Assembly (NCBI RefSeq): GCF_016802725.1
Contig: NC_052667.1
Coordinates: forward strand, 4,616,501-4,680,500
Source: Solenopsis invicta
Lineage: Eukaryota > Arthropoda > Insecta > Hymenoptera > Formicidae
Direction: 5' to 3'
Length of the DNA: 64,000 nucleotides
Positions 1 through 12,150 of the stretch are shown piece after piece. The translations under genes and the position numbers were made by a program. The stretch's first letter is position 1, and each line of letters starts with the position of its first letter. The notes beneath the pieces were generated by a model. It had not been told where the DNA came from. It did not search any database and saw nothing but the letters and a program-made list of their open reading frames with translations.

Positions 1-3000
1 CCTAAATCAGGCTGAACTGCTTCGATTTTTAATGCAATCCCTGGACTATCACCGATATCTCAATTTTTTTATGACTCTATTCCTTAATAGTCATTAGTGA
101 TCGTGAAAGAACTGTTAGCTCGTAAATATTATAGTAAGAAATTTATTAATTTAATTAAACAGATTTGTTCTAAGGAGCTAAAGACCAAAAATAAGTTTAA
201 AAAAATTCGTCTCTCGATACACGACGTATGTGAAGACCATAAGGACATTAGAGACGAATTAGAAATCAAGTAATGCAATGTAATTAATCTCAAAGCAACG
301 GATACAACAATCACTTTATCACTTTATCACTTAGAGATTATCTATCTATAATGCGTTCAAATTTCGATTTATTGTAATAGTCGGAATTTGCAACGCTTTT
401 CCAGCCTCCATGATGATAGCAAGAATGCGATATTAAATGATAGTATGATGCAGGATGCGCTATCCTTAGGCCTACATAAATGCATCGCATCAGATAATTA
501 ACGTGCATTGCCGCACGGGATGCACCTGCGCACCCGTTATTTATCTCATCCGCGCGAGTATGCGATTTCTTATGCCACTACGACATCCGCTCGCAATTTG
601 CTGATGGCAGAGTACCGGACATGACGGACGGATATAGCTCGTGTTTTTGCGAATCCCGTAGATTATCGCGAAATAAGCACGAACGTCAGTGCGAGGTCTT
701 CGGTGATTGAAGAATTTATAAATTTATTTGAATTATATCACATTTTCAGCAAAAATATTAGAAATATTATATAAATAAATCTATTATATTACAAATAATT
801 TATTATATATTATTAGAAATAATTTAAATATACAAGATATATACATATACTACCTTTCACAAAAAATTTTGGCGGTCTCGACAGGCACTCGTGTACTCGA
901 TAAAATATTGAATGTTCTAAATATAAATATTAATTTAATTGGAAATTCACATAAAATTTATCGAGTGATGAATCAATTTTTAAAAAATAGAGAGTGGTAT
1001 AATTTAATTGAATTTGTCAATCAACAGTTTTATGCTAAAATTTTATTCGTAAAAATATAAAAACAAATACATAAATCAAACTTATTGTTTCGCTTTTATA
1101 AGATTTTTAATTTATTATAATCTTCACAAAAAAAAATCGTTTTTCTCAAAGACAGTAATATAATTTAATTTAATTTGATTTTGAATCTTATTCGCACGAT
1201 AAAGACTTCATGTTAAAGTGTGTATAAAATGAGATTCAGCGAATCATATTTATCACTAAGCACGTGCCCAAGTTTTCTAGATACAAGTAACTCGTGTATC
1301 TTACTACGCGAATGTGCATGCGGATGCATACGCACAGGCGCGCTGCATCGAAGTGTATTCTACGTTATAATGGAGAACTCGACGGCAACCGACTGCACGC
1401 TTATTGTTTAGAGTTTCGAATTACTACTCCCAAACGCCTCGAAATACTACACGGCCGTCGAATAAACCTCGTAATACTCAAGAGACTCATAGTGTGATCG
1501 TCGAATTCGGCAAAAACAGCTATGGAAGACAAACTTGTTCGAGCATAAGCTACTTCGTCCCTCACGTACCAGTTTCACAGGTTATCAATAGATTCTCTTC
1601 GAGAATCAAACTCTCGAGTCGTATCATAATTAAAATAGCCGATCAATCGCGAGTTAAAAGTTCGGCTTACTGTTTAAATGTAATATAAAGTTTCATGTTA
1701 CTAAAAAAAATATTGAATGATACTAATTACCTAAATACTAATATCAAAGCACAATAAAAATTGTTAAGGAAACGTAACAAGATATAAAACTGTACAGAAT
1801 AAAATAATTTTAAAAAAATATCATTTCTTGTCTGAAAATTAAAATAGTGTATAAACGATATAATACGCGTTTCTCGAAATCTGAGAAATCTAAAAGATCT
1901 TGTTATCAGAAGCAATGCGCTCTGTACCTAAGGGTTAAAGCGAACGCTGCTAGAAGACTGCTCATTTTCCTCCATCATACTGGCCGTCATTATACGCGGA
2001 TTATCTCCACCGGTAGTAAAATAAAAAACTTCGACGCGAGCGCGATCGTAAAGATTTATAGCCGAGTTTACTGGCGAGCGAGCAAAGTTTTAGCGAATTA
2101 CAGAGGAAAGCGTGCGCGCTAACTGCACGACTTCTATGAGTGTATGTTGTTTGTTTCGAAATATTCTCTCGGCATTAAACCTTTCGCACTGCTAATTAAT
2201 TGGAAGCCGAATAACATTTTCTTTCAAGTGCAAATATTTTCTGTTAAGTTCGTTCTGTCAGCACTTTCTCAAGCTTAACTGGATTATTCTATACAATATT
2301 CTTTAAATTAAAACAATTACCTTCTTTTTTAATTATACGTTATGATAATACGCTTCTATTTATGGCAAAATAGATATAACAAGAGCAAACTTGAGATCAA
2401 TAAAAAATGTCGACTGGGCACGATTCATAGTGCATATATAAAAAGGAAAAAATATTAGTGTGCTAAATACTTAATAATTCAGTGATTTAAAAAAAAAAAC
2501 AACAATAATTTGCAAATTTCATAATTATCTACACGTAACATGTCATCAACTTGTATAATAAATAGTGTTTTATCAAAATCAAGAAATTCAAGAAATCTTG
2601 TCTTGATCTTGTCTTGAATCAAGACAAGAAATTGGAAATCGATTTCAAGACAAGACAAAAAATTGTTATCAAGACCAAGATTTTTTTGACAAGAAATCAA
2701 GAAATTTCTAAAATTTCTATGACAATTGTTCATTTTTAATACTTAAAAAAATTATGAATAGGTTTTAACAGTTCCAGTTATATTTATTATATAATAATAA
2801 TATTATAATTATTATAATTATTATATTAATTATCATTAAATGTCACAAGAAATGATTTATGTCAGGAATTTAATAAACTAAAATCGCTATATTCGGCAGT
2901 AATCTCATGATATAAAAAATGATAAATGATTTGAGAAATATTTTTAATCTCTTCTTTTTACGCGTATTTCAATTCTATAAAAAGTTTTTATGATTCTGTC

Positions 3001-3032
3001 GGGAATTTTGATGATATTAACGTAAAATAGAT
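1..3032. other. AT-rich non-coding stretch, no gene recognised
   Basis: I see no conserved protein in any frame here. Small open frames (for example 1220-1688 and 1847-2122) have no recognisable domain. A GC-richer patch lies at about 500-690. The only clear structure is the CAAGA-type repeat listed separately at 2577-2706. Confidence 0.6.
2577..2706. repeat. CAAGA/TCTTG low-complexity repeat with a hairpin
   Basis: Degenerate iterations of CAAGA and its complement TCTTG fill this stretch. Because both orientations occur, it contains a near-perfect inverted repeat, TCTTGTCTTGA followed one base later by TCAAGACAAGA, at about 2606-2628. It lies just upstream of the foldback element at 3042. 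No coding role is apparent. Confidence 0.6.
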
Positions 3033-3176
3033 GAGTTTTTTATGATGTTGAAGCTAGCAGCGGATTCGCAGCAGCAGATTCGTCAAAGCAGGGATTCTCA
3101 TTCAAAATAAAATACATAAGAAACTTTGATATATAAAGGCAAACTAGCAAGTAACTGCACGAAATACACTTATACG

Positions 3177-3590
3177 CTTCTAAATACATCAGACTATCCA
3201 GAACAATTAACAAAAATGCGCAGGTCTACTAAATTGTTTAAATTATATAACGAGTTATTGCAGAAACAAGGGAAGGAAGCCTCGGTCGGGGCTGCAAATT
3301 TTTTTAGAACATTATTGTAGGCTTCTAAATCAATCCCGACTAGTAAGAAAAATTAAAAAAAATGCGCACGGCTACAAAAAATTATTTAAACAATATAAAA
3401 TTTATTGCAAAAACAGAAAAACGAAACCTCGGTCGGGGCTGCAAATTTTTTTAGAACATCATTATAGCCTTCTAAATAAATCTCGACTAATGAGAAAAAT
3501 TAAAAAAAATGCGCACGGCTACGAAAAATTATTTAAACAATATCAAATTTATTGCAATAACAGGAAAACGAAACCTCGGAGAAACGCCTA
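3177..3590 (+). repeat. Three tandem ~140-bp units inside foldback element 1
   Basis: The units start at about 3177, 3322 and 3468. Each opens with CTTCTAAAT, passes through AAAATGCGCA and ends near CCTCGGTCGGGGCTGCAAAT. The first unit belongs to the left arm of the foldback and is more diverged from the other two. The third loses the final part after CCTCGG. Such subterminal direct repeats are common in foldback-type elements. Confidence 0.75.
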
Positions 3591-3775
3591 GACGGCAGGA
3601 ATCAAACTGCGGCTCGGCGTGGTGCGTAAAAAATTATTAAAAATGTAATGATACTAATGATAATAATGTACTCTCATGTGCACCTCTTTCACCACCGATT
3701 TCCTAGATCGAGAGCATGCACATGCGAGACAGATCCTTGCAAGTGGTTGACACGAGGGGCCATTCACTCAGCTAT

Positions 3776-4015
3776 TTGATGTACACGTGATTATAAAGTA
3801 CAGTTGATTACAACTGATTACAGTTGATTACGATGTGATTACAACTACTAAAGTGATTTTATATGACTGTGTGAAATCGATTGTGATCACAGCTGATTTC
3901 ATTGTGATTACAAATGATATCACAGTGATTACAAATGATATCATTGTGATTGCAGTGATTACAAATGATTTTATTGTGATTGCAAATGATTTCAATAGTA
4001 TTACTTGTTATTATT
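3776..4015 (+). repeat. GTGATTACAAATGAT minisatellite
   Basis: Degenerate 18-21-bp units built on GTGATTACAAATGATNTCATT repeat through this stretch, within the loop of foldback element 1. The first units are shorter and built on AGTTGATTACAACT. An open frame of 61 codons follows the repeat and has a low-complexity (I/T/V-rich) translation, so I do not call it a gene. Confidence 0.7.
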
Positions 4016-4763
4016 GCTAATTTCAATGTAAATATTGTTACAAATTTATCATAATTTTAAATTATAATATATAATAATAGAAATCATTAATTAATGCTTT
4101 AAATAATTTTAATATGATTGATTAGATTTTATTTAACTTTTAAAGCAACATGCCAATTCTTTAAAAAGTTTAAAAAAATAATATATATAATATTATATAT
4201 AATATTACGAGTATTTATTAAATGTACATCATGAAAAAGTAAGAAAATAAAAAGTATTTTATAGTATTCATAAACTTTATTTAATTCACAAAGTAGCTTG
4301 TTATAATAATCATAAAAAAGTTATAAAAATATGATATCATAACAAAGTTATAAAAGTATTATATAATAATTATAAATACTTTTTTATCTTTTCAAAAACA
4401 TCATGGCTTAGCCTTAAGTTTAAATCAGTCATGCATGGAGCTGAAATAGTTATAACATATTGTTTAACATCTATAATACAATAATGTTCTAAAAAAATTT
4501 GCAGCCCCGACCGAGGCTTCCTTCCCTTGTTTCTGCAATAACTCGTTATATAATTTAAACAATTTAGTAGACCTGCGCATTTTTGTTAATTGTTCTGGAT
4601 AGTCTGATCTATTTAGAAGCGTATAAGTGTATTTCGTGCAGTTACTTGCTAGTTTGCCTTTATATGTCGAAGTTTCTTATGTATTTTATTTTGAATGAGA
4701 ATCCCTGCTTTGACGAATCTGCTGCTGCGAATCCGCTGCTAGCTTCAACATCATGAGTTTTTT

Positions 4764-6120
4764 TTTAATTGTAATATGTATAAAAAACTCAAGAAATTTC
4801 AAGAAATAATAAATTTCGTAAAAATTTTTATATTTCAAATCTCTACTTATATTTATAATTAATGTATCAATAAAATTCATGAACGTTTTTGCAGTTTTAA
4901 CTTTCCGTTGAAAATCCCTATTTTTCATCGCGATCAACAATAATTGTGCGATAAGCGAAACATGTGCATCGGCCACAAAACCGTAATATGTTGCGGCAAA
5001 TGGATAAGCGCGGTAATGTCAAAATCATATAGTTTTTCAGGCGGTTTATTGCAGCGAATGGTGAACGCGATGCATTACATGCGAGCTGAATATTTTCCAT
5101 TCGATCAGACAGGACGGTAAAATCAATTCGACGCACAGTCGACCACGCGCGGGTGTAATGTAAATAGCGATCGGTACAACAATGGAGTGTATTCCGCACT
5201 GTATTCTCCTCTCGCAAGAAGGATTCTGGGACCTTACATTTTTATGATACCCAAGAGCGCTTTTCCGACCAACGATACCCAGTTGAGAGCTTACTTTTCG
5301 CACGTGAAAATGGTTTTCATTCCGTCGCCGATTCAGACAATGGTATACATCATGAATCACGTAAAATTTTTTCTCTTCGATAAACGCGTTAATGAGCAAT
5401 TAATGCTTTTGCATGAATTCTTTCAAAATTGCTAGCGATAGCTAAGAATCTTCTCTTGTTAGAGAAAAAATTAGTCTGGAAAATTATCTATGTGCAAACT
5501 TTAGCTCAAGTAAATTTTTACCTTATTATAGAAAGTTTTCGACCTCCTCTAAAGAAAGATCTCTTTGTCATTGTAAAATACAGATACGATTATGATGCAA
5601 CTAAGAAAACATTTTTCGAATAAAAAGGAGAATATTTGAAAGTGTCGATTTTTTACCCCAAGATGGCAAATAAAGCGTTTCTGTTTTGCATTTTTCTGCT
5701 GACGTATAAAAACTGTGCATAATTATATACAATTATATATATTTTAACGTAATTTCATGTTAGAAAATATTTCACGAAATATCTTACTTATGCCAAATAG
5801 CAATAAAAACAGCATTGCAGTAATGTACGTTGCTATTATTGTGCTCCTTATACGTCAATTACTTTTATTAGTTTCATCTTTTATATCGTCGTCAGTACAG
5901 CATTGTCGTTATAGTTTCGACGATATTCGCTTGGAAAGAGAAAAACCGATTTTTTTTCAAAGGGGTATTTTACGTCCTAAAACTGAAATTGGGCACATCA
6001 TTGTACACCTGCGCGAAAGTTCTGCTGCATTAGTATTATTACGCACAAGATCGCGTCTTTAAAAGTGAAAGGAACGCAACGAGCTTATACGCTATACAAC
6101 CATTCAAACCGGTTCAGGAC
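4764..6120. other. Non-coding stretch upstream of dehydrogenase A
   Basis: Open frames of 80-117 codons occur at 5046-5399 (minus), 5187-5435 (plus) and 5757-6062 (plus). None has a recognisable domain, and the first two overlap on opposite strands. I treat this as intergenic DNA, with its last part being the upstream region of the dehydrogenase promoter. Confidence 0.5.
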
Positions 6121-6130
6121 CAAAAAATCG

Positions 6131-6164
6131 TATATAAGTTGAAAACTGTACGAATAACGACAGT
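6131..6164 (+). promoter_or_regulatory. TATA box and initiator of dehydrogenase A
   Basis: TATATAAG at 6131-6138 is followed by ACAGT at 6160-6164, which resembles the arthropod initiator TCAGT. The spacing of about 30 bases is standard for a TATA promoter. The leader that follows (about 6161-6319) shares the stretch around ATTCAGTGAAATCG with the leaders of the cluster copies at 51-62 kb. Confidence 0.55.
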
Positions 6165-6319
6165 GTCCTTACAAACACGAGAGTGTAACGATACAGAAAA
6201 GCATTACGTTGTAAAATCAAATAAAACGTATTCAGTGAAATCGTGAGTGAACAGGGTGTGAATTCTAATAAAAATAATCAATTGCATATTGGCACGTGGA
6301 TAAAAAAGTATTTCGTAAA

Positions 6320-9300
6320 ATGTGGTTCTTCAATCAAATGTGTACGAGCAAAGCACGTCTAGACGACAAAACCGTCGTTATAACGGGGGCAAGCGATGGC
6401 ATCGGCAAGGAGACTGCCCGAGATTTGTATGCAAGAGGTAATTTTTACTAAAATAATAATTTAAGTTGTCCTAACTTTGAAATTTAAAATAGATATAATA
6501 TTAGATATTATAACACCGAAAAAATTGTATTCTTGAAATACGTACTTAATATGTCCTCTTAACAGATATAAGAATACCTAGTTTACACCGAACACTTGAC
6601 ATGCATACTAACAAGTAACTTCCTATTAAATTGTTTTAATTTCGACAATACGTGTAAATGTATACGTGATATCTATATTTAATTAATTATCTTGATTCAT
6701 ATTGTACCAGCTTAATATTTCCTCTTAAATTAAGAATATATTCTTAATTTGCAAAGATGATTGTCGCCGCCATATGCGCGCTGTGCATGCATCACGTTTT
6801 CGATGATACGAATTTGTTCACGCCGCGCTGGATCGCGCTCGCACACACAGCAGACGCAGTCTCTTTTTATATTAAGAATATGCTTTTTAGAGGTTTTTCC
6901 TCTTAAATTAAGAAAATCCTCTTGGCGCGTATTTTAGAGGAAAACATACTATAGTTAAGTGGGATATTCTTAAGTTAAGAATACAATTTTTTCGGTGAAT
7001 AGATATAACATACGTGAAATGTAAATTTGTTATTGATCTAAAAATAGTGATAATACCAAATTATATTTAATATTGCTATAATTATATATATCCATATTTA
7101 AACAATAATTTATAAGAAAAACATTCGTTCTTTACTGAAATAATAAGTTTTCGATTTTTAATAAGATTCAATTGAATCGAATAAAAAGCTTTTTCGATTT
7201 TTTATTTATTTATACAAAACTCTATATAAACTCTATTTTTTTACAATTCTATAAATAAAAAGCACTCTTAACATTTGTTTAAATAACATATGTGTTTAGG
7301 AGCTAGAGTAATTCTGGCTTGTAGAGATATGGAAAAGACAAATAAAGCAGTTGAGGATATAAAAAATAATCCGCCTTCACGGTAAGTTGACTTTTAAAAT
7401 ATAAATTTTTGTAAAATCAATTAAATAAATTTATTTTAACTTTCCCTTCTTTATAAAGCTATATCTATCGTAAGTAAATTTGCGTGTTGAAGAAAATGTG
7501 ATCCATAAATTTATGGTTATTTCTAGGATTACAAAGGATGAATATAAAACGAATGTAGGTGAGCTTGTAATTTATCATTTGGATCTACGCAGTTTAAAGA
7601 GCGTAAGAGATTGTGCAAAAAACTTACTGACATATGAAACAACTATTAACATACTCATAAATAATGCCGGCGTGTGTGCGTGTCCGTACGAGAAGACGAC
7701 GGATGGAAATGAATTAACATTACAAGTCAACCATCTCGGTCATTTTCTACTGACTCTTTTACTCTTGCCCAAAATGAAATTGTCTCCCAACTGCAGAATA
7801 ATCAATATCTCATCAATTACACATATTTGTATGTAAAACAATACAAATTGTGATGACTTCAAAAATAAATTAAAATATTTTTTTTTATTTATCTTCAGAA
7901 TTCTCTCGTTTAAAGTACTAATATAATAAAAACATTTTATTATAGTTGGTGACATAAATTTCGATGATATTAATCTAGAGAAATCTTATTCGCCCCTTAT
8001 GAGTTACGCGCAAAGTAAATTGGCGAACATTCTATTTACTAAGGCACTCGCTCGTCGATTAAAAGGTATGTAAAAAAATAACATGTAAGTTTGAAGGATA
8101 GATCAGTTATTTAGTATAGGTGTCTGTCCAAAATTTCGCTCGCGATTTAAAACGCTTTTACTTCTCCGTTGCCTCGATATTGTCAGACAGAAAGTAACGA
8201 ACAAAAAGATAGATCTTTGCTTAAATCTAAACTTGTTCAAGTTCATGAAACAAAGGCACCGACGGCATCTTAATTCTGCAATCGTAATATATCTATATTT
8301 TACTTATCATCCTCTGTCTGTGAAGCCTGTAACAATTATTACGTTTACACGATCCGATTTATATGCCAAAGTTATAAAACTGGTCAATCACGGAGAAACA
8401 GAAGCGTTTTAAATCGCGAGCAAAGTTTTGGATAGACCTGATTTGATATATATTAATTAATACTTAACAATCATTAATTGATTAATTTGTTAGATAATGA
8501 AAAAGTGTACAAAAGATACTTTTGCACAGAGATTTCAATTTTCAGAAGCAAATATTTATGGGATAACGGTATACTCCTTACATCCTGGTCTTGTACCGAC
8601 TGGAATAACACGTTGTACCGATTACACATTATTTCCAGGTGCAAATTATTTTTGGTACATTTGTACGCGATTATTTTGTAATACTGTTGAACAAGGAGCG
8701 CAAACAACAATATACTGTTCAGTGGATGAACAGATAGCTAATGAGAGTGGACTTTATTATTAGTAAGAACACGTTATATACTATACAAAATTAACCCTTA
8801 CTCAGGCAATCTATATTTGTAGCGTAATAAACAAAACGCTCCATGAAACACCGAACTATTCTAATAGTTATATTTTAAATTCATGTAATTAAATAAATTT
8901 AATGCATTATTTATTTCATTTTAAATTTTATATATTTTTCAAATATTATTACTATAAATAAAACACTTTCTAAAGCGTTATCATTGGTTCTGTACAACTA
9001 ATAAAAAGCAATAATAATGATAGTGAAATAAAAATCAACTAACTTTTCAGTTCATATCAGAATCAAATAATCATTTTCGCATAATTATCTTTATTATGTA
9101 GACATTTTATCTCATACAATAAGTCATATTATTATCTTATTATATATAACAATGAACAAGTTTTTTGCAAGACGAGTATGAATAACTGTCAACAGAAAAT
9201 TTCCATATACGTTACACAGCAGTTAGTCGAGTGGAAAAAATTGTCCTGAATACAATCGCGACAGATATTTTTTTATAAAAGTGGTGTTAAAATAAGCAAT

Positions 9301-9607
9301 CATCAAATTTCACAAGTCATAAATACTGTTTATTACATAAAAAAAGCTGCTGTTTTTGAGTTTAGTGGATTCTGCTTGGATAAGGGTTAATTTACATATA
9401 CAAAGTATATAATAATATAATACTACATTGTCGTTTTTTATTTTTTTTTCTTCTGTATATAGTAACTGCAGAGTTTCCACTCCATACCGAAAGGCAAACA
9501 ACCCTGAATATGTCGATAAATTGTGGGATGCATCCTGTCGTTTATTGCATTTGGAACCAGAAGAAAATTTTAACACATTTTTAGAAACCGTTTCTAAAAC
9601 GCTTTAA
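6320..9607 (+). CDS. Retinol dehydrogenase 11-14-like SDR, copy A (six exons)
   Basis: Exons: 6320-6437, 7300-7381, 7527-7828, 7946-8065, 8546-8762 and 9463-9607. All introns are GT-AG, and the joined frame gives 327 residues with no stop. This is a classical NAD(P)-dependent short-chain dehydrogenase/reductase. Visible motifs are the cofactor loop TGASDGIG near residue 23, NNAG in exon 3, the catalytic Ser in RIINISS, and YAQSK (catalytic Tyr and Lys) in exon 4. The conserved HPG motif follows in exon 5. The N-terminus is short (MWFFNQM...), with no clear membrane anchor. By family, it should reduce or oxidise retinal/retinol or another lipid aldehyde; the substrate is unknown. It is the most diverged member in the window. 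It is one codon shorter in exon 3 than the cluster copies (SPNC against SSPNC). A poly(A) signal, AATAAA, lies at 9629-9634. Confidence 0.9.
6514..6997. mobile_element. MITE-like element in intron 1 of copy A
   Basis: The ends are perfect 21-bp inverted repeats beginning CACCGAAAAAATTGTATTCT. The element is 484 bp, has no coding capacity and carries internal AAGAATA/TATTCTT repeats. The middle part (about 6755-6860) is GC-rich. No clear target-site duplication is visible, so the superfamily is left open. It lies wholly within the intron and does not touch splice sites. Confidence 0.7.
8118..8439. mobile_element. MITE-like element in intron 4 of copy A
   Basis: Imperfect inverted arms of about 55 bp flank a 210-bp centre. 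The left arm runs AGGTGTCTGTCCAAAA... and the right arm is the inverse of AGGTCTATCCAAAA... They share the core TCGCGATTTAAAACGCTT. The arms have diverged by several substitutions, so this insertion is older than the foldback in copy 3. No target duplication is evident. Confidence 0.65.
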
Positions 9608-9639
9608 AAAAGAATTTTTTTATTCTTAAATAAATAATT

Positions 9640-11630
9640 AGTTTAATTCTATATATATATATATATATATATGTATAATACTAAAAACTGATAACTACTA
9701 ATAAATTATGCAATTGTCAATATACAATTACATATTTAAAAAAAAACTGTGTCTTTTCTTTACACCAATTAATTCATCTTATTATTCTGTACATAAAAGA
9801 TATAGTTGCCCCAAAAATGATTAGTTTGAGATATTTTATAATTCTTATCAAAATATGTCAGTATAAAATATAAAATATTTAATAAATTGTTGACTTTTCA
9901 ATAACTCTATTTGAATACCTTTATGTACAGAATAATCATATTAGAAAAATTATATTATGTAAGAAAAATCATATAAATTTTATTTGAAAAAACAAAGATA
10001 AAATTTTCAGATCGAAACTTTACCTAAGAAAAAAAGTATAATATAAGGTCACTTCTACTTCTCGTGTAATTTCTATTAGATAAATTTTTCTCTTACTCTC
10101 CTAATTTCATAGATATTTAGAGTGGTAATAATTATATTGCATTATCCTATATATTTAATAGCATTATATGTTATGTATATAATATTTTTAATACTTTCCT
10201 GGCAAATTAAAACTTTATAAAGGTAAAAATTAAATTCAACATAATTAGAAACTATAAAAATACATATCGCTTTTATTTGCCATTCTGGGGTTAAAATTCA
10301 ACACTTTCTTGTCATTTTTTTTTCTCTGATTATAAAACCTGAATGAATTTCAAACTATCATATTTTACTTTCCTTTGTTTCTCGAAATTAGAATCTATTT
10401 TACACTAATCAACCTAAGAAATAATATAATTAAGTATACACCCTTACATAATTATGTAATACATCCTACACAAAATAAAGATGACTTGGAATGCTCTTTG
10501 CCTTAAATTGTTTCTGTCTTTTCCTAAGATTGGTTGCACTTTCTGTATGAGTCAATAGGTCCATGGAGAACCATGGGTTAGTAGACACCGTTGGTCTTTC
10601 TCGCTCTTACGGAAACCAACAATCATTCCTGAAATATCCCAAAGGGCGACGAAGGAAGACGTCGGCGGATTATTGTTGTCGTTGGTTCGACGCTCGCGGT
10701 TTGATGCCGGTACCTAGACGTCGGTGTCTAGACATCAGCATTGGCGTAGTCGCCGTGGCCATTCCGTGGACTCTCCCGTGGGAAATGCGAAAGGTTTATT
10801 CCCGCACCGTCTCCTCTCGGTGAAATTCTCACCGGCACATCGCGTAGCGTCGCGTCGCATCGCATCTCTGGACGAATGGACCCGCGCAAAAACAAGAACA
10901 TAGTAGAGTGGATAAAACGCACCCAGTCGCATTATTAACTGCATACGGAAAAGAGAAGGAATCGCGTTTCTAGACTAGCGGAGATATGCGACAATAATGC
11001 TTAAAAAGCTTGTAAACTCGTTTATAGACTGCGTCGCGATAAACTGTCGCAAAAAAATAATGTACTACTAAAATCTGATATTCAATTAACATTTAACCAT
11101 CAAATGTAAACTTTTTTACGTGCAGTGAGTATATACAGAATCAGTGTTTTAATTAATTCTCGAAAAGGTATTACAATACGAAATTAACAAATCAAGATAA
11201 TTTAAGTTGTATAAACTTTTTATACTTTTTATAGTTGTATAAACTTTTTAATTATTTTTTTTATAAACTACAAAATAGAAGATTAAATTAATATTCAATT
11301 TATAGAATAAATTTATTTTTTCATATACTTATATTCGTCAACAATTAGTTAAATTATTTTCCGTAGTCAAACAACGCATAGGACAAGATCAAAATCAGAT
11401 TCGAAACCAAAACGTAGTGTCGCATGGCGAACAACGTATGATGTCCGGATCGCTAAGCATTATTTGAAGCGTACGGAGATGCGAACACGGTGCATCGAAC
11501 AATGAAATCATCGCGATATGGGAAATAGCGTGTAAATCGTAAATATTTATCCACCATCAAATCGTTCATCGATCATAAGTATGTACATTTAATTCGCAAA
11601 TTTTTAGACAAGAAAACAAGTGGACGTGAT
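9640..11630. other. Intergenic; microsatellite and one GC-rich island
   Basis: A (TA)n microsatellite lies at about 9650-9672, just after the poly(A) signal of copy A. A GC-rich island at about 10550-10960 carries overlapping open frames of 64-86 codons on both strands without recognisable domains. It is more likely regulatory or unmethylated CpG-rich DNA than coding. The rest is AT-rich. Confidence 0.5.
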
Positions 11631-12150
11631 TAAGAATATCTCAAAATATTACTAAAAATATAAAAATTTCACAGAATATTCTAGTATTGCGTTTGGATAT
11701 TTGTGTAAAATTTAAGCACAATTATCACTTACTGGTTTCAGTTATTTAATTTTTTGGTTTCTCTTGATTCTAATGAAATAGTAAAATCTCGTTTTGCAGT
11801 ATTTATTTGTAAATTTGATGGAAAAGCGCATTACCAATTAATTAAAATGTTTTACATACACTAATAAAACTCTAGTAAATATTCGTCCAAAAATTCATTT
11901 AGATCCACTTACTCGTTTAAAAGTTATTTATTCAAAACTGCGGCAAGTAGTAATTTTTGCTGCAAAAATTATTAAAAATCAAATTTTTTATTATTTTCGT
12001 CTTTGCAACTAATTTCAAGATTAAATTTCGGGCACTTGCAACCAAAATTTTTTGTTGGTAATTAAAAAAAAAATAATAAACTTAGAGAAGCCTTCAGCTT
12101 TTAAATTTCAATAACATTCTAAAACATCCTTAAATAGAAAAAAAAGCAAA
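11630..12150 (+). repeat. Interspersed repeat, copy 1 (plus orientation)
   Basis: This stretch resembles the inverse of about 30650-31010. Shared landmarks include ATAAAAATTTC, TTTTCGTCTTTGCA(A/G), CGGGCACTTGCAACC against CGGACATTTGCGACC, and GAAGCCTTCAG followed by TTTTAAATTTC. The two are clearly diverged, which points to an old dispersed repeat family. No terminal repeats or protein are visible. Confidence 0.55.

Larger units (their letters stand above)
3042..4754. mobile_element. Foldback DNA transposon 1 (Mutator-like type, non-autonomous)
   Basis: Arms of about 275 bp (3042 to about 3317, and about 4483-4754) are inverted copies of each other. The ends read ATGATGTTGAAGCTAGC. The element is flanked by a perfect 9-bp direct repeat, GAGTTTTTT, at 3033-3041 and 4755-4763. 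Long terminal inverted repeats with a 9-bp target duplication are typical of Mutator-like elements; this class assignment is inference. The interior has about 140-bp direct repeats and an 18-21-bp minisatellite, and no transposase, so the element is non-autonomous. The open frame 3126-3320 lies inside the left arm and is not a recognised gene. Confidence 0.85.

Noticed and set aside
3126..3320. 64-codon frame in foldback element 1 as a transposase fragment
   Set aside because: It lies within the inverted arm, is duplicated in inverse at 4483-4680, and has no transposase motif.
5757..6062. 101-codon frame with a hydrophobic segment upstream of dehydrogenase A
   Set aside because: One hydrophobic stretch is not enough; no family likeness, no promoter and no homologous frame upstream of the other copies.
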